The notes under the pieces were generated by a model that saw nothing but the letters and a program-made list of their open reading frames with translations, was not told where the DNA came from and ran no database searches. Shown here one piece after another: positions 45,816 through 56,613 of a DNA stretch of 61,063 nt. Positions within the stretch are counted from its first letter, which is position 1; every line of letters starts with the position of its first letter. A program made the translations under genes and the position numbers. The stretch is from contig CAIRUC010000060.1 in NCBI GenBank assembly GCA_903881665.1, positions 1-61,063 of the forward strand, read 5' to 3'. This DNA is from an uncultured Bacteroidota bacterium (GTDB lineage: Bacteria; Bacteroidota; Bacteroidia; AKYH767-A; OLB10).

Positions 45816-46889
45816 ATGAAGAATTATAAACCGTTAATTATTGTTGTTGTATTAGCTGTGCTGTTGTTGGTATTGAAGGCTATGTATTTTCCAGCTTTGA
45901 AAGATGATACTAACGGAGCTTCAACTAAGCCCGGAGGCGGTGAAAAGCCTGTGGCCAATGTGGAAGGTTATCTTGCTAAAACATCAATAGTCGATAATAA
46001 CTTGTACGTCACCGGAACTGTTATCGCTAATGAATCGGTAGATGTCCGATCTGAAATATCGGGAAAAGTAATTGCGGTTTATTTTAAAGACGGACAACAA
46101 TTAAAAGAAGGCGAACTTTTATTAAAAATGGAGGATGCTGATTTGAAAGCGCAACTACGTAAAGTGCAAGCTCAAATTGTATTGTTTAAAGAAAAAAAAG
46201 ATCGTTACGAGAAGCTTTTTAAAATTCAGGGCGTGAGCAAAGAAGAGTTAGACGCTTCAACTAATGAATTAGAATCATTGCAAGCTGATGCCGACGTATT
46301 AACTGTTCAGCTGAAACGAACTTCTCTTTTTGCTCCTTTTAATGGGGTTATAGGATTAAAGAATATTAGTGTAGGTGCCTATATTTCTCCGCAGCAAATT
46401 GTGGCATCTATTCAACAAATTAATAAAATAAAAATTGATTTTGCCGTGCCCGAAAAGTATTCAACAGAAGTTATAAAAGGATCAAAAATAAATTTCTCTA
46501 TTGATGGTAATACTTCTATTTTTTCTGCTGAAGTGTTGGCCACTGAATCTTCGGTAGACGTTACAACACGAACATTAATGATAAGAGCGTTAGCAGACAA
46601 TTCTAAAGGTGTATTAAAACCCGGTTTGTTTGTAAATGTTACAGTTAAATTAGAAACTACTAAGGATGCTTTAATGTTGCCTAGTATTGCCATTGTACCT
46701 ATTTTAAAAGGACATCAAGTATTTGTTTCAAATGATGGTGTTGCAACAGCGGCGAAAGTAAAACTGGGTGTACGTAATGATTCAACAATTCAAATAGTTG
46801 AAGGGATTCAGCCCGGCGATACTATTGTTACGGTAGGAGTGATGGGCGTTCGCGATGGTACTCCTTTGAAATTTACATCTGTTCAATAA
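45816..46889 (+). CDS. RND efflux periplasmic adaptor (membrane fusion protein)
   Basis: 357 residues. An N-terminal membrane anchor (LIIVVVLAVLLLVLKAMYF) is followed by the usual adaptor order: half-lipoyl (SVDVRSEISGKVIAVYFKDG), a short coiled-coil hairpin (about 100-160, QLRKVQAQIVLFKEKKDRYE), second half-lipoyl (TSLFAPFNGVIGLKN), beta-barrel and membrane-proximal domain. It links the inner-membrane pump to the outer-membrane channel. First gene of a three-gene operon, 9 bases before the permease. Confidence 0.95.
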   Translation: MKNYKPLIIVVVLAVLLLVLKAMYFPALKDDTNGASTKPGGGEKPVANVEGYLAKTSIVDNNLYVTGTVIANESVDVRSEISGKVIAVYFKDGQQLKEGELLLKMEDADLKAQLRKVQAQIVLFKEKKDRYEKLFKIQGVSKEELDASTNELESLQADADVLTVQLKRTSLFAPFNGVIGLKNISVGAYISPQQIVASIQQINKIKIDFAVPEKYSTEVIKGSKINFSIDGNTSIFSAEVLATESSVDVTTRTLMIRALADNSKGVLKPGLFVNVTVKLETTKDALMLPSIAIVPILKGHQVFVSNDGVATAAKVKLGVRNDSTIQIVEGIQPGDTIVTVGVMGVRDGTPLKFTSVQ

Positions 46890-46898
46890 TTTTTCTTT

Positions 46899-49800
46899 AT
46901 GAGTTTATCTAGTATAAGTATTAAACGTCCGGTTCTCACAATAGTGATGAACTTGCTAATTATCCTCTTCGGTTTAATTGGTTATAAGTATCTAGGGGTT
47001 CGAGAATATCCTTCTATTGATCCTCCTGTAATTACGGTGCGCACCAACTATAGCGGCGCTAATGCGGATGTAATCGAATCTCAGATTTCGGAGCCACTCG
47101 AGAAAGTAATTAATGGAATTGCAGGTATTCGTTCCATATCATCTAGTAGTAATCAGGGTTCAAGTGTGATTACAGTTGAATTTGAATTGGGAGTAGATAT
47201 GGAGGCTGCCGCTAATGATGTTAGGGATAAAGTTTCGCAAGCGGTTAAAACGTTACCGCAAGATATTGAAGGCTTGCCTGTGGTAACTAAATCGGATGCA
47301 AATTCAGATGCTATTATTTCTATGACTTTGCAGAGCAATACTAGAAGTCACCTTGATGTAAGTGATTATGCCGAAAATGTTATTGCTGAACGGTTACAAA
47401 CGATTCCAGGTGTTAGTACGATTCAAATTTGGGGTCAAAAAAGGTATGCGATGCGTATTTGGATGGATCCTTCAAAAATGGCCGCTTATCATGTAACTCC
47501 AATCGATGTTAAAAATGCGTTGGATCGCGAGAATATTGAATTGCCTTCTGGTAAAATTGCTGGAAATCAAACTGAGTTAACGGTTAAGACAGTAGGTCGA
47601 TTAAAAACGCCCGAAGAATTTAATAATTTAATTATTGCAGAAAATAATGGTACGGTAGTTAAATTAAAAGATATTGGTGAAGCTCAAATTGGTGCAGAGA
47701 ATGAGGAAACTATATTAAAGGAGAGCGGAGTTCCTATGATTGGTTTGGCATTGGTGCCTCAACCTGGGGCTAATTATATTGATATTGCGAATGAATTTTA
47801 TCTTCGATATGATGAATTAAAGAAAGTGCTTCCTAAAGATTATAAGGTAGACATTGCCTTAGATAACACCAAATTCATTAAACGTTCTATTTTCGAAGTT
47901 CAAGAAACGTTGTTGATTGCAATTGTATTAGTGGTTCTTATTATTTACCTCTTTTTTCGTGATTGGGTAATCGCATTTCGTCCATTGATAGATATTCCTG
48001 TTTCTTTGATGGGTGCTTTTTTTGTTATGTATGTGATGGGTTATTCAATAAATGTTTTAACCTTGCTTGCTATTGTGTTGGCTACAGGATTGGTGGTTGA
48101 TGATGGAATTGTGGTGACGGAAAATATCTTTAAGAAAATAGAAGCTGGAATGAATCCTATTGAAGCAGCTCGAAAAGGTTCGGAAGAAATTTTCTTTGCT
48201 GTTATTTCTACTTCTATTACGCTGGCAGTTGTTTTTCTTCCTGTAATATTTATGCAAGGGTTTGTTGGTAAATTGTTTCAGGAGTTTGGTGTTGTTTTAG
48301 CAGGTGCTGTTCTAATTTCAGCATTTGTTTCGCTAACGCTTACGCCTATGCTAAATGCTTATCTTGTTAGAAAGAATGATCGTAAGAGTCCGTTTTATAT
48401 AGCTACAGAACCCTTCTTTATTTCACTCAACGAAGGTTACCGAAATATGCTTTCTGCTTTTATGAAGAATAAACGTTGGTCGTTAGTGATGATTGCTTTG
48501 TGTTTAGTTATGATTTGGTATTATGGTGGTAGTTTGAAATCTGAGTTAGCCCCACTTGAAGATAGAAGCTGGATGCGCATGGTTGTTACAGCTCCCGAAG
48601 GTTCTACGTATGAATATACAGATGCTTATATTGATAAGCTAACTAATTTTGTAGGCGATTCAATTCCAGAAAAGAGAGTTTGTCTTACTGTTACTGCTCC
48701 TTCGTTTGCTGGAACAGGCTCTAATAATTCTGGATTCATTCGTTTAGTTTTGAATGATCCTTCTGAAAGAAATCGTTCGCAATCAGATATCGCTCAATAT
48801 GTCACTAAACAGGCGAAGTCGTTTCCTGATGCTAAAGTTTTTGTAATCGAGCAGCAAACTATTTCTACCGGTGGCTTCGGTGGTTTGCCTGTTCAATTTG
48901 TAATTCAAGCACCCGATTTTGAAAGTCTGAAAGCTAAATTACCGAAATTTATTGAAGCAGCTAATAAGGATAAAACTTTTCAAGTTGTGGATGTTAATTT
49001 GAAGTTTAATAAACCAGAAATTAATTTAATTGTTAATCGCGAAAAAGCGCAGCTGTTAGGGGTGTCGGTGGCTGCGGTGGCGCAAACGTTGCAGTTGGCT
49101 TTTAGTGCGCAACGTATGGCTTATTTTACGCGTAGTGGTAAGCAATATCAAGTGATCGGTCAATTTAAACGTGAATCGCGCGATGAACCTGTTGATTTGA
49201 AATCGTTGTATGTGAAAAATAATACTGGCGTTTTAATTCAACTCGATAATATCGTTTCGATGGATGAGAAAAGTAGTCCACCTCAGTTGTACCATTACAA
49301 CCGGTATATGTCGGCAACCGTTTCTGCTGGCCTTGCTCCTGGAAAAACGATTGGTGATGGAATTGCTGCTATGGATCGAATTAGTAAAGAAACGCTGAAT
49401 GATACTTTCTCAACGGCTCTGATTGGCGCATCTCGCGATTTTTCTGATAGTAGTTCGAGCTTGAGTTTTGCTTTCTTTCTTGCTTTGTTATTGGTGTATT
49501 TGGTATTGGCTGCTCAATTTGAAAGTTTTCGTGATCCATTAATTATTATGATAACCGTTCCAATGGCTTTGGCGGGTGCTTTGTTTTTCTTGTGGTATTT
49601 TAATCAAACGTTGAATATTTTTAGTCAGATCGGCATAATTATGTTAATAGGTTTGGTTACTAAAAATGGTATTTTGATTGTTGAGTTTGCTAATCAACTG
49701 CGTGAAAAGGGAATTGAAAAAGGAACAGCAATTGTTGATGCTTCCGTTGCTCGCTTTCGTCCAATATTAATGACCAGTTTAGCAACAGCATTAGGGGCTT

Positions 49801-49958
49801 TGCCTATTGCTGCTGCATTAGGGGCATCTTCTCATAGTAGAACTGGGATGGGCATTGTTATTATCGGTGGATTATTGTTTTCTTTAACATTAACGCTCTT
49901 CGTAATTCCTGCAATGTATTTATTTATTTCAAAACATCTTCGCAAACATGAAAACTAA
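46899..49958 (+). CDS. RND multidrug efflux permease (AcrB/HAE1-type)
   Basis: 1019 residues, full length for the family. The N-terminus [20 protein letters not shown] starts helix 1, [21 protein letters not shown] is the typical porter entry, and the proton-relay Asp pair lies in [15 protein letters not shown]. The second half repeats the layout ([19 protein letters not shown]). It is a proton-driven trimeric inner-membrane pump. The substrate range is not readable, though HAE1-type motifs favour drugs, detergents or other amphiphiles over metals. Its last 11 bases overlap the TolC-like gene. Confidence 0.97.
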   Translation: MSLSSISIKRPVLTIVMNLLIILFGLIGYKYLGVREYPSIDPPVITVRTNYSGANADVIESQISEPLEKVINGIAGIRSISSSSNQGSSVITVEFELGVDMEAAANDVRDKVSQAVKTLPQDIEGLPVVTKSDANSDAIISMTLQSNTRSHLDVSDYAENVIAERLQTIPGVSTIQIWGQKRYAMRIWMDPSKMAAYHVTPIDVKNALDRENIELPSGKIAGNQTELTVKTVGRLKTPEEFNNLIIAENNGTVVKLKDIGEAQIGAENEETILKESGVPMIGLALVPQPGANYIDIANEFYLRYDELKKVLPKDYKVDIALDNTKFIKRSIFEVQETLLIAIVLVVLIIYLFFRDWVIAFRPLIDIPVSLMGAFFVMYVMGYSINVLTLLAIVLATGLVVDDGIVVTENIFKKIEAGMNPIEAARKGSEEIFFAVISTSITLAVVFLPVIFMQGFVGKLFQEFGVVLAGAVLISAFVSLTLTPMLNAYLVRKNDRKSPFYIATEPFFISLNEGYRNMLSAFMKNKRWSLVMIALCLVMIWYYGGSLKSELAPLEDRSWMRMVVTAPEGSTYEYTDAYIDKLTNFVGDSIPEKRVCLTVTAPSFAGTGSNNSGFIRLVLNDPSERNRSQSDIAQYVTKQAKSFPDAKVFVIEQQTISTGGFGGLPVQFVIQAPDFESLKAKLPKFIEAANKDKTFQVVDVNLKFNKPEINLIVNREKAQLLGVSVAAVAQTLQLAFSAQRMAYFTRSGKQYQVIGQFKRESRDEPVDLKSLYVKNNTGVLIQLDNIVSMDEKSSPPQLYHYNRYMSATVSAGLAPGKTIGDGIAAMDRISKETLNDTFSTALIGASRDFSDSSSSLSFAFFLALLLVYLVLAAQFESFRDPLIIMITVPMALAGALFFLWYFNQTLNIFSQIGIIMLIGLVTKNGILIVEFANQLREKGIEKGTAIVDASVARFRPILMTSLATALGALPIAAALGASSHSRTGMGIVIIGGLLFSLTLTLFVIPAMYLFISKHLRKHEN

Positions 49959-51264
49959 ATGTTTATCAGTGTTGATTGGCTTTCTGTTTATTTCTACCGG
50001 ATCAGTAATAGCTCAGAATATGCTTACTATGAAGTTGGCAGTTGATCTTGCTTTGAAAAATAATCTAGGAATTGTTATCGCTAAAAACAATGCTTTAATT
50101 GATAAAAATAATGCTACGGTAGGCAATGCTGGTATGTTGCCTACTGTAGATTTGCAGGGTGCTAATGTAAAAGGTGAAAGTGATATACGCCAAGGGTATA
50201 GTAATGGTAATGAATTGCAAAAGTCGGGTGTAAGTAATACTACCTATACTGCATCCGTTTCTTTATCATGGACTATCTTCGATGGGTTTCGGATGTTTGC
50301 TGAATATAAACGCTTGCAGTTGATTAATGATGCCGGCGCGACAAAAGTTAAACAACAAGTGCTGTCAACTATCTCGGCGGTTTCGTATGCGTATACTGAG
50401 TTGGTGATGGCGAACGAGTTAGTTAGAAATATTGTTTCAACATTGTCATTATATAAAGAACGTGTTTTATTGGCTAATCAAAAATTAATGATGGGCAAGT
50501 CGGATAAAACGGAATGGCTTCAAGCTAAAGTTGATTTAAATGCTCGTACTAGTGCTTTGTTGAATGCCGAAGCTGGAGTTAATATAGCGCGAAGCAAAAT
50601 GAATCTTTTGCTTATGCTTGCTCCCGATGATTCTAGTTATTCTGTTTCTGATACTATCGATTATGAAATAGACGATAACGATTTCGCTGCTTTTTCGAAA
50701 GACTTTTATAAAATGAATCCTGATATTTTTGCTGCTAATTTAAATTGTAAAGTTATAGCCCAAGAAATGAAGGCGTTGAAGTCGGGGTATTTGCCTGTTA
50801 TTAATTTGAATGCAGGGTATGATTATTCGAATAGTGAGTCTTCTTCTGGATTATTCTTGGTGAATAGAAATTCGGGTCCCGTTGCTGGATTAACTTTGAA
50901 GTGGAATTTGTTTAATGGACGTAATCAACAACGGCAGATTAATAATTATAAAATACAAATTGAGATTGCATCTGCTAATTTACAGCAAACTACTTTGCAA
51001 GTTCAGTCTGCTTTGTATAATGCTTGGCAACAGTTTATCGCAGCGAAACAAGTGCTCTTAAATGCGCGTGAAGGAATCTCGCTTGCCGATGAAAACTTGT
51101 TAATTGCAGCCGAACGTTTTCGTTTAGGAGAAAGTACCGTAATAGACCTAAAGTTGGCTCAGAATGCGAAAGAAGATGCGCTTACCGCGCTTTTGAACGC
51201 TGGCTTCGATGCTAAGATTGCTGAAGTGAATTTGCTAAGTGTTTCAGGAAGGTCTATCCAGTAA
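49948..51264 (+). CDS. TolC-family outer-membrane efflux channel
   Basis: 438 residues with a signal peptide ([18 protein letters not shown]). The duplicated TolC layout of long helices and strands is clear: [29 protein letters not shown] in the first half, and [27 protein letters not shown] and [23 protein letters not shown] in the second. It completes the tripartite pump with the two genes upstream, whose reading it overlaps. The stop is followed at once by the end of the convergent PLD gene, with no visible terminator between. Confidence 0.94.
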   Translation: MKTKCLSVLIGFLFISTGSVIAQNMLTMKLAVDLALKNNLGIVIAKNNALIDKNNATVGNAGMLPTVDLQGANVKGESDIRQGYSNGNELQKSGVSNTTYTASVSLSWTIFDGFRMFAEYKRLQLINDAGATKVKQQVLSTISAVSYAYTELVMANELVRNIVSTLSLYKERVLLANQKLMMGKSDKTEWLQAKVDLNARTSALLNAEAGVNIARSKMNLLLMLAPDDSSYSVSDTIDYEIDDNDFAAFSKDFYKMNPDIFAANLNCKVIAQEMKALKSGYLPVINLNAGYDYSNSESSSGLFLVNRNSGPVAGLTLKWNLFNGRNQQRQINNYKIQIEIASANLQQTTLQVQSALYNAWQQFIAAKQVLLNAREGISLADENLLIAAERFRLGESTVIDLKLAQNAKEDALTALLNAGFDAKIAEVNLLSVSGRSIQ

Positions 51265-51265
51265 A

Positions 51266-52645
51266 TTATTGAATAACTATTTTCTGTGTTTTGATGAATC
51301 TTGTATCATTACCGTTAATAAAGTAAATGCCTGGTGTAAGTTCTGATACATTGATTATATTATCGCCGAAAGTTCCTTTTTGTGCTTTTACTTTTCTCCC
51401 CAAATGATCATAAATACTAATGATCATTTGTTCTTTATGATTAAGTGTGAATTTAATTTGATCGTTTGTTGGATTAGGATAAAATGAAATACTATTATCA
51501 TTTATAGCTGCTAATCCTGTTACTTGTGAGCAAGAAGCTAATGTGTGATTTAGAATTTGAAAATCGGAATACATAGCTTGGTAATATAAATTGGCAATAG
51601 TATCGTCGTGAATTACTAATACATTTTCGTCGTTTTTCGTATCTGCCGATACCGACCAATTGTGTGATCCTGTAAAAATCATGGGATCTGAATTTGCATC
51701 ACAAGCATCTATTAACATCATTTTGTTGTGATAAATATAAGGCAGGTTGAATACTTTTAAATTGTTGTTCATAACTGGAGTTAAGGCAGTGTAAGGTGTG
51801 TAATTAACACTAAATTGATCCATTATTCCTGCAACGTAAAGGCTGTCGTGTTGTACTTTGTATGTTAGTGCGTCCGATACATTGGTGTCGGTAAATGCAT
51901 ATATTCCAAAATAGATGGAGGATTGAGCCGCATTGATTTTGGAGATCAATTTTTGAGTGGTATTATCACTTGGACTAAAGTATAATTCCACTAATTTGCC
52001 ATCAATAGTAAATTGATGTGGTGTGTTATCTGTTTTATATTGTCCAAATTTTGATAATACTTGGTTGGCTATTGGTGTTGCACTACCCCACATCTCATTA
52101 AATTCAGTTAGGTAAGCTAACGCCAAACTTTTATCTTGAACAATTACTAAATTATTATAGTCACTGTTGATTTGTTGGTCGGTCCAGTTGGTAGAACCTG
52201 TAAGTACAATTGGATCATTTATATCTAAAGAATTTCCATCAATAACTACAAATTTATTGTGCATAATACCATAGTTAATCCCTGTCGGACTACCTAGTTT
52301 TTGTATGTTGGGGTCAAGATTAGGAATCGAGTTGTTAGAAGAGCTTGTGTTGTAAATCCATCTAATAACAACTCCTCGGTTGTACGCATTATTTACTGCT
52401 CCTGCTATGTTGGCCATTGAAGTGCCCAAGCCAAAATTATAAACAGCTATGTCGAGCGTATATTTCGCTCTGTCGATGTATGCCTTGATGGTGTCATCGA
52501 ATTGTTGATTTAAGTATATCGCATTTACACCTGTTGATACAGTGTTGTTAACGGGATGATTAAAGTAAACTTTGATTTTTTGAGCTCTTGTAGCTGACGA
52601 GCAAATTAATAAAGTAAAAGTTAGCAGAAATAGTTTTCTGGTCAT
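51266..52645 (-). CDS. Phospholipase D-like protein with T9SS sorting domain
   Basis: 459 residues from ATG 52645 (MTRKLFLLTFTLLICSSATRAQ, a clean signal peptide); the longer frame adds 14 unlikely residues. Two intact HKD motifs are visible, MHNKFVVIDG...GSTNWT and YHNKMMLIDA...GSHNWS, so both halves of the PLD active site are present. The family includes phospholipases, nucleases and cardiolipin synthases; a secreted nuclease is the likeliest guess. The last ~75 residues (SFYPNPTNDQIKF, DHLGRKVK, LTPGIYFING) form a type-A T9SS C-terminal domain, so the enzyme is exported to the surface or outside. Confidence 0.92.
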   Translation of the reverse strand: MTRKLFLLTFTLLICSSATRAQKIKVYFNHPVNNTVSTGVNAIYLNQQFDDTIKAYIDRAKYTLDIAVYNFGLGTSMANIAGAVNNAYNRGVVIRWIYNTSSSNNSIPNLDPNIQKLGSPTGINYGIMHNKFVVIDGNSLDINDPIVLTGSTNWTDQQINSDYNNLVIVQDKSLALAYLTEFNEMWGSATPIANQVLSKFGQYKTDNTPHQFTIDGKLVELYFSPSDNTTQKLISKINAAQSSIYFGIYAFTDTNVSDALTYKVQHDSLYVAGIMDQFSVNYTPYTALTPVMNNNLKVFNLPYIYHNKMMLIDACDANSDPMIFTGSHNWSVSADTKNDENVLVIHDDTIANLYYQAMYSDFQILNHTLASCSQVTGLAAINDNSISFYPNPTNDQIKFTLNHKEQMIISIYDHLGRKVKAQKGTFGDNIINVSELTPGIYFINGNDTRFIKTQKIVIQ

Positions 52646-53041
52646 TTTGTAGTGGTTTGAACTACACGAATGTAGTAAATAATGCAATGTTTTGTGGTTG
52701 TTCTATTGATTTATTTATTGTTCTTTATATGTTAATGTTAATTAGCTATTTTATAAATGTAATTTGTGGTTATTTCGCAATTAGGGAATTGTAAATACAC
52801 TAAGATCGTAGTTTAGTTCGAATTATTTATTTGGTTATATACGTTAAATATTATTTATCGATTCGTTTTTATAAATGATAGAGGGTAATGATTATAAAAT
52901 TATAAAAGTGATTAACTGCTACCTTTAAACTAATTTCTTTTTTGGGAAGTGGCACTCGGTTTGCAATTTATTTGCCTGCCATTTAGTTTATTTTTGTTTG
53001 TATTTGCCGTATCTTCTTATATTTGCTGAATAGTTGTTGAT
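52646..53041. other. Gene-free divergent promoter region
   Basis: Strongly AT-rich, no open frame of interest. It separates the divergent PLD and START-like genes and holds the best promoter match of the window at its right end. Confidence 0.55.
52993..53025 (+). promoter_or_regulatory. Bacteroidota-type promoter for the START-like gene
   Basis: -33 box TTTG (52993-52996), 21-base spacer, -7 box TATATTTG (53018-53025), an exact match to the TTTG / TAnnTTTG consensus recognised by the phylum's primary sigma factor. The start ATG follows 16 bases later, giving a very short leader. Confidence 0.65.
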
Positions 53042-53425
53042 ATGAAAAATTTCAAAAAGTATTTTACCACACCAGCAAGTCCTGATCTTGTTTATAGTGC
53101 ATTAACAAATCCCTTTACTATTGAATTGTGGACAGGTGATCCCGCAGTGATGTCGACAGTGCCTGGTTCTGAATTTTCTTTGTGGGAGGGTACAATCGTT
53201 GGGAAAAACTTAGAATTTATAGAAAATAAATTGGTAAAGCAACAATGGTACTTTGATGATCAAGAAGTGGAGTCTATTGTTACAATAAAAATTCATGATA
53301 ATGAAGATTACTCTTCTATTGAATTACGTCATATCAATATTCCTGATGAGCATTATGATAATATTGTGGAAGGTTGGTTAGAAGTATATTTCGCTTCTAT
53401 GCTCGAATTTTTAGCCGATCAGTAA
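53042..53425 (+). CDS. START-like (SRPBCC/AHSA1-type) domain protein
   Basis: 127 residues. MKNFKKYFTTPASPDLVYSA opens like AHSA1/SRPBCC proteins (helix-grip fold with a hydrophobic cavity). ALTNPFTIELWTGDPAVMS and EFSLWEGTIVGKNLEFIENK fit the family, and the C-terminal helix is EGWLEVYFASMLEFLADQ. A small cytosolic ligand-binding or chaperone-cofactor-like protein; the ligand is unknown. The stop lies one base from the end of the convergent methyltransferase gene. Confidence 0.87.
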   Translation: MKNFKKYFTTPASPDLVYSALTNPFTIELWTGDPAVMSTVPGSEFSLWEGTIVGKNLEFIENKLVKQQWYFDDQEVESIVTIKIHDNEDYSSIELRHINIPDEHYDNIVEGWLEVYFASMLEFLADQ

Positions 53426-54604
53426 TTAGTTTTCTTCCTTGTTTATTTCTTCTGAAGTAGCTTCTTTTGCTTTTTTCTTCGATCCATCGTAAATATCAAA
53501 ACGCAAATACCTACATTCAATCGGACCATTGTATAATAAAATTTTCCTTGTGGTTCTTAGTCCAATAAATTTGGCAACTTCAAGATTTCCTGTAAAGATC
53601 CAACAAGTCCATCCTTTACATTGCTGCTTCATCGTATCTCCCATTCGCTGATACATGTCTAATATATCCTCGGGCTCTATTCTTAATCCGTAAGGGGGAT
53701 TGCAGATTAATGTGCCAGTGTCTGTTGGCTTCTTGAACTTTTCAAATGACCCCTTCTTTAGCTTAATTGATTCTTCTAATCCAGCATTTGTAATATTCTC
53801 ATGTGCCTTGTCGAGTACTATGCCGCTAATATCCGATCCATAGATCATCGTTTCTGACGCAGGTAATTCGTTTTTTATGGCCTCTGAATAAATCTTTTTC
53901 CACAAATCTACATCATAGTCTTTCCACGTTTGAAATCCGAAAAATGTTTTAAACTTATTGGGTGCAATATTCCTCATAATCATGGCCGCTTCAATAAGTA
54001 TAGTTCCGCTTCCACACATAAAATCGGCTAAAGAACTTTTTCTATCCCAACCACTTTTTATTACCAATGCGGCGGCTAATGCTTCATTGATGGGAGCTTG
54101 GTTGGTGTAATCGCGGTACCCTCGTTTATGCAAAGATTCACCCGAACTATCAAATGATAAGGTGCAAACGTTTTGATAAATATGAAGGTGAATCCGTAAG
54201 TCTGGTTGATCAATATCTACATTTGGTCTATCGTCGTATTTATCTCTAAATTGATCTACGATGGCATCTTTTGCTTTTAAGGAAACGTATTGTGAGTGGG
54301 TGAGGTTCGATAGATTTAAAGTAGTATTGATCGCAAATGTTTGCTCGAGCGAAAAAAGGGATGTCCAGTCGATATTCTGAATTTCATTGTAAAGCATTTC
54401 TTCGTCAGAGGCTTCAAATGTGGCATAAGGCTTTAAGATGCGAAGAGCAGTTCGGCAATGTAAATTGGCCTTATACATCAAGGCTAAATCACCTTCAAAT
54501 TCAACGGCACGGGTTAAGGGACGAACATTTTCGGCGCCTAACGCTTCCAGCTCTTCGCAAAGAATGTCTTCGCAGCCGGCAAATGTTTTTGCAATGAGAA
54601 TCAA
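53426..54604 (-). CDS. THUMP-domain class I RNA methyltransferase (RlmL N-terminal half type)
   Basis: 392 residues. The N-terminal THUMP region (about 1-160) begins ILIAKTFAGCEDILCEELEA, as in the family. The methyltransferase part has FMCGSGTILIEAAMI (SAM site) and LICNPPYGLRI, the NPPY motif for N2-guanine methylation, as in RlmL (23S rRNA m2G). The start codon is TTG: there is no ATG between the upstream in-frame stop and the conserved first residues, and the next Met is 43 residues in. The C-terminal tail is Lys/Glu-rich. A TAnnTTTG box lies about 33 bases upstream. Confidence 0.92.
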   Translation of the reverse strand: MILIAKTFAGCEDILCEELEALGAENVRPLTRAVEFEGDLALMYKANLHCRTALRILKPYATFEASDEEMLYNEIQNIDWTSLFSLEQTFAINTTLNLSNLTHSQYVSLKAKDAIVDQFRDKYDDRPNVDIDQPDLRIHLHIYQNVCTLSFDSSGESLHKRGYRDYTNQAPINEALAAALVIKSGWDRKSSLADFMCGSGTILIEAAMIMRNIAPNKFKTFFGFQTWKDYDVDLWKKIYSEAIKNELPASETMIYGSDISGIVLDKAHENITNAGLEESIKLKKGSFEKFKKPTDTGTLICNPPYGLRIEPEDILDMYQRMGDTMKQQCKGWTCWIFTGNLEVAKFIGLRTTRKILLYNGPIECRYLRFDIYDGSKKKAKEATSEEINKEEN

Positions 54605-54636
54605 TTTACTGATATATGAATTGTTAAATTAGTACG

Positions 54637-54644
54637 CAAATATA
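54637..54644 (-). promoter_or_regulatory. Candidate -7 box TATATTTG for the THUMP methyltransferase
   Basis: Plus-strand CAAATATA is an exact TAnnTTTG on the minus strand. A -33 TTTG is not clear. Confidence 0.4.
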
Positions 54645-54867
54645 CCATTTATTGGTGATAGTTGTTTGAGCGCTGTAGGTAGGTAGATGCTACGGATTAA
54701 TGCATCCTATTTAGTTTTAATTTATCGACTTGAAAATTCATTTTTTGTAAATCAATATTCTCGAAATAGTAAGTTTACTTTATTGCTCTTCATGGTTGTT
54801 TTTTGCCATGCCTGATTTCTTTTTAAATTTATATGTTTTTTATGATTTCTTAAGTTAATTTCGTTGT

Positions 54868-55536
54868 ATGATAAAAAGAATCCTGACACTACTATTTTTC
54901 GGTTTTTATTCATTAACGGTCTGCGCTCAAGCCGATACTTTACTAAAGGTGTTGTCATTAAAAGAGTATCTGCTCCTTCCTGCATCTGGTAAATTAATTG
55001 ATATTTTGGCGCTAAATACATCTATTCATGCTGATATTCGTTATGCAACCACCAATAATTTTACGGGGAAACAAATTTATCCTTATGCAAAAGCATTGCT
55101 AATAAATCGCGCAGCGGAGGCTTTTCTAAAGGCTTCCGATAGTCTTAATAAATTAGGATATGGAATTGTTGTGTACGATGCATATCGACCATATCGCGCT
55201 ACTGTGAAGTTTTGGGAGCTCATACACAATGAAGATTATGTTGCCAATCCTTCAAAAGGTTCGCGACATAACCGAGGTTGTGCTGTTGATATTAGTCTAT
55301 ATAAATTATCAACAGGCGTTTACTTGCCTATGCCAACTGAGTATGATGATTTTACGTTAAATGCGCATGCTGAAGCTACTTGTTTGGAATTATCATCTAT
55401 GCAAAATAGAACCATATTGCAAGGTGTAATGACGTGGGCTGGGTTTAATATTTTTCCTACCGAATGGTGGCACTTCGATTTTTCGGGATGGCCTAATTGG
55501 CCTGTACTAGATGTGTCTTTTACCGATTTACCTTAG
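54868..55536 (+). CDS. M15 family D-alanyl-D-alanine dipeptidase (VanX/DdpX-like)
   Basis: 222 residues with signal peptide MIKRILTLLFFGFYSLTVCAQ. Zinc ligands are in SRHNRGCAVDIS (H134, D141) and EWWHFDF (H202), with E199 as catalytic base and R107 in DAYRPYR as substrate contact. The enzyme cleaves free D-Ala-D-Ala. Being exported, it more likely recycles or degrades the dipeptide from peptidoglycan in the periplasm than confers glycopeptide resistance; no vanH/vanA-like genes are near. It appears to be a single-gene unit. Confidence 0.93.
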   Translation: MIKRILTLLFFGFYSLTVCAQADTLLKVLSLKEYLLLPASGKLIDILALNTSIHADIRYATTNNFTGKQIYPYAKALLINRAAEAFLKASDSLNKLGYGIVVYDAYRPYRATVKFWELIHNEDYVANPSKGSRHNRGCAVDISLYKLSTGVYLPMPTEYDDFTLNAHAEATCLELSSMQNRTILQGVMTWAGFNIFPTEWWHFDFSGWPNWPVLDVSFTDLP

Positions 55537-55705
55537 TAGGTATCACTTTGCTATCGTTATTCTTTTATATGCTGTTGACTACTTTTTATTTTGAAATCGT
55601 AGTCAAAGATAAATTTCGACATGAATTAATTTCGGAAATGAGTAACTGTTATTTAGAGAATTTTTTTTAGTTTAAAATTTCTGAGTTACTTAATAGGTTA
55701 TTCAA

Positions 55706-56464
55706 TTATTTTCTTAGAATGGTTGCCTGACTAATTTGAATGATAATATTGTCTTTTGATATTGTTAATGTGGCTGGCGCCTCATTTTCTTCGCCCATTA
55801 CACGAATGTAAACATCATATGTAAAGTTTTTGTTTTCAAATTTGTAACTGTGATTTCCACCGCTCCCATCAAATATATATTTTCCGTTGGTTATTACTAA
55901 ATCTGGAGCAGCGCTCATTGGTTTGTTTATAGTCCAAGCGCAATATCGAAAATTGTCTTTGCCAAGGTCATCAATTCGAATTCTGTATTTTACAGTTTCA
56001 ATTATATGAAGCGGGCATAAATACTTTCTAATAGATGGGTGCAGCGTATTTTTTTCTTCTTTAATTAGTTGAGCTCTTTTTTGGGCTTCTATTTTAGACT
56101 GATAACTTATATTTCTTAATCGGCCATCGAAATCTAACCATAATTCACCGTTAAATAGCATCATACCCCGCCAGCCCATTACGGTCCAATCTGTTTTAGA
56201 ATTCGAGTTGATTATATGTTTTAAAAGTGTGTCATCAAATATTTCATTATACCTATTATAAAATTCTGTTTTGTTATGGATTTCAGGTAATGGGTATTCT
56301 CGCAAAAAAGGGAACGTGATTTTGTTTGCAATTAACTCTATCTTTTTATTTTTTACGCAATTGATAAAATTCAATATGGTTTTTTGGTTTGCAGCTTCGT
56401 CGTCTTGACAATTAGCAACACGGCTGCCGAGCAAACAGAGCAATAGGAGGAGGAGTCTTTTCAT
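55706..56464 (-). CDS. Hypothetical secreted protein
   Basis: 252 residues with a clear signal peptide (MKRLLLLLLCLLGSRVANCQ); the Cys lies before the likely cut, so it is probably not a lipoprotein. I do not recognise the family. The first half (ILNFINCVKNKKIELIANKI, FPFLREYPLPEI) looks like a small alpha/beta fold of the SnoaL/NTF2 sort, and the second half is beta-rich with a GSGGNHSYKFENKNFTYDVY stretch near the end. Two Cys in the middle (YLCPLH, RYCAWT) might pair. It is flanked by the VanX-like gene, convergent, and the divergent deoD. No function is proposed. Confidence 0.75.
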   Translation of the reverse strand: MKRLLLLLLCLLGSRVANCQDDEAANQKTILNFINCVKNKKIELIANKITFPFLREYPLPEIHNKTEFYNRYNEIFDDTLLKHIINSNSKTDWTVMGWRGMMLFNGELWLDFDGRLRNISYQSKIEAQKRAQLIKEEKNTLHPSIRKYLCPLHIIETVKYRIRIDDLGKDNFRYCAWTINKPMSAAPDLVITNGKYIFDGSGGNHSYKFENKNFTYDVYIRVMGEENEAPATLTISKDNIIIQISQATILRK

Positions 56465-56613
56465 TTCTCAATAAAGTTAGTTTATTTATTACATTATTTG
56501 ACAATGGGTACATCTTTTCTTTTTAATTTAGAATCATTTTAATACCTACAGTTGAATTAAATGGATTTAATATTGTGTTTTTAGTTAAATTCGTGAATTA
56601 AAATATAAATACA

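Noticed and set aside
54868..55536. Vancomycin resistance (vanX)
   Set aside because: The protein is exported and stands alone without vanH/vanA/vanRS-like genes, so a periplasmic dipeptidase role is more likely.
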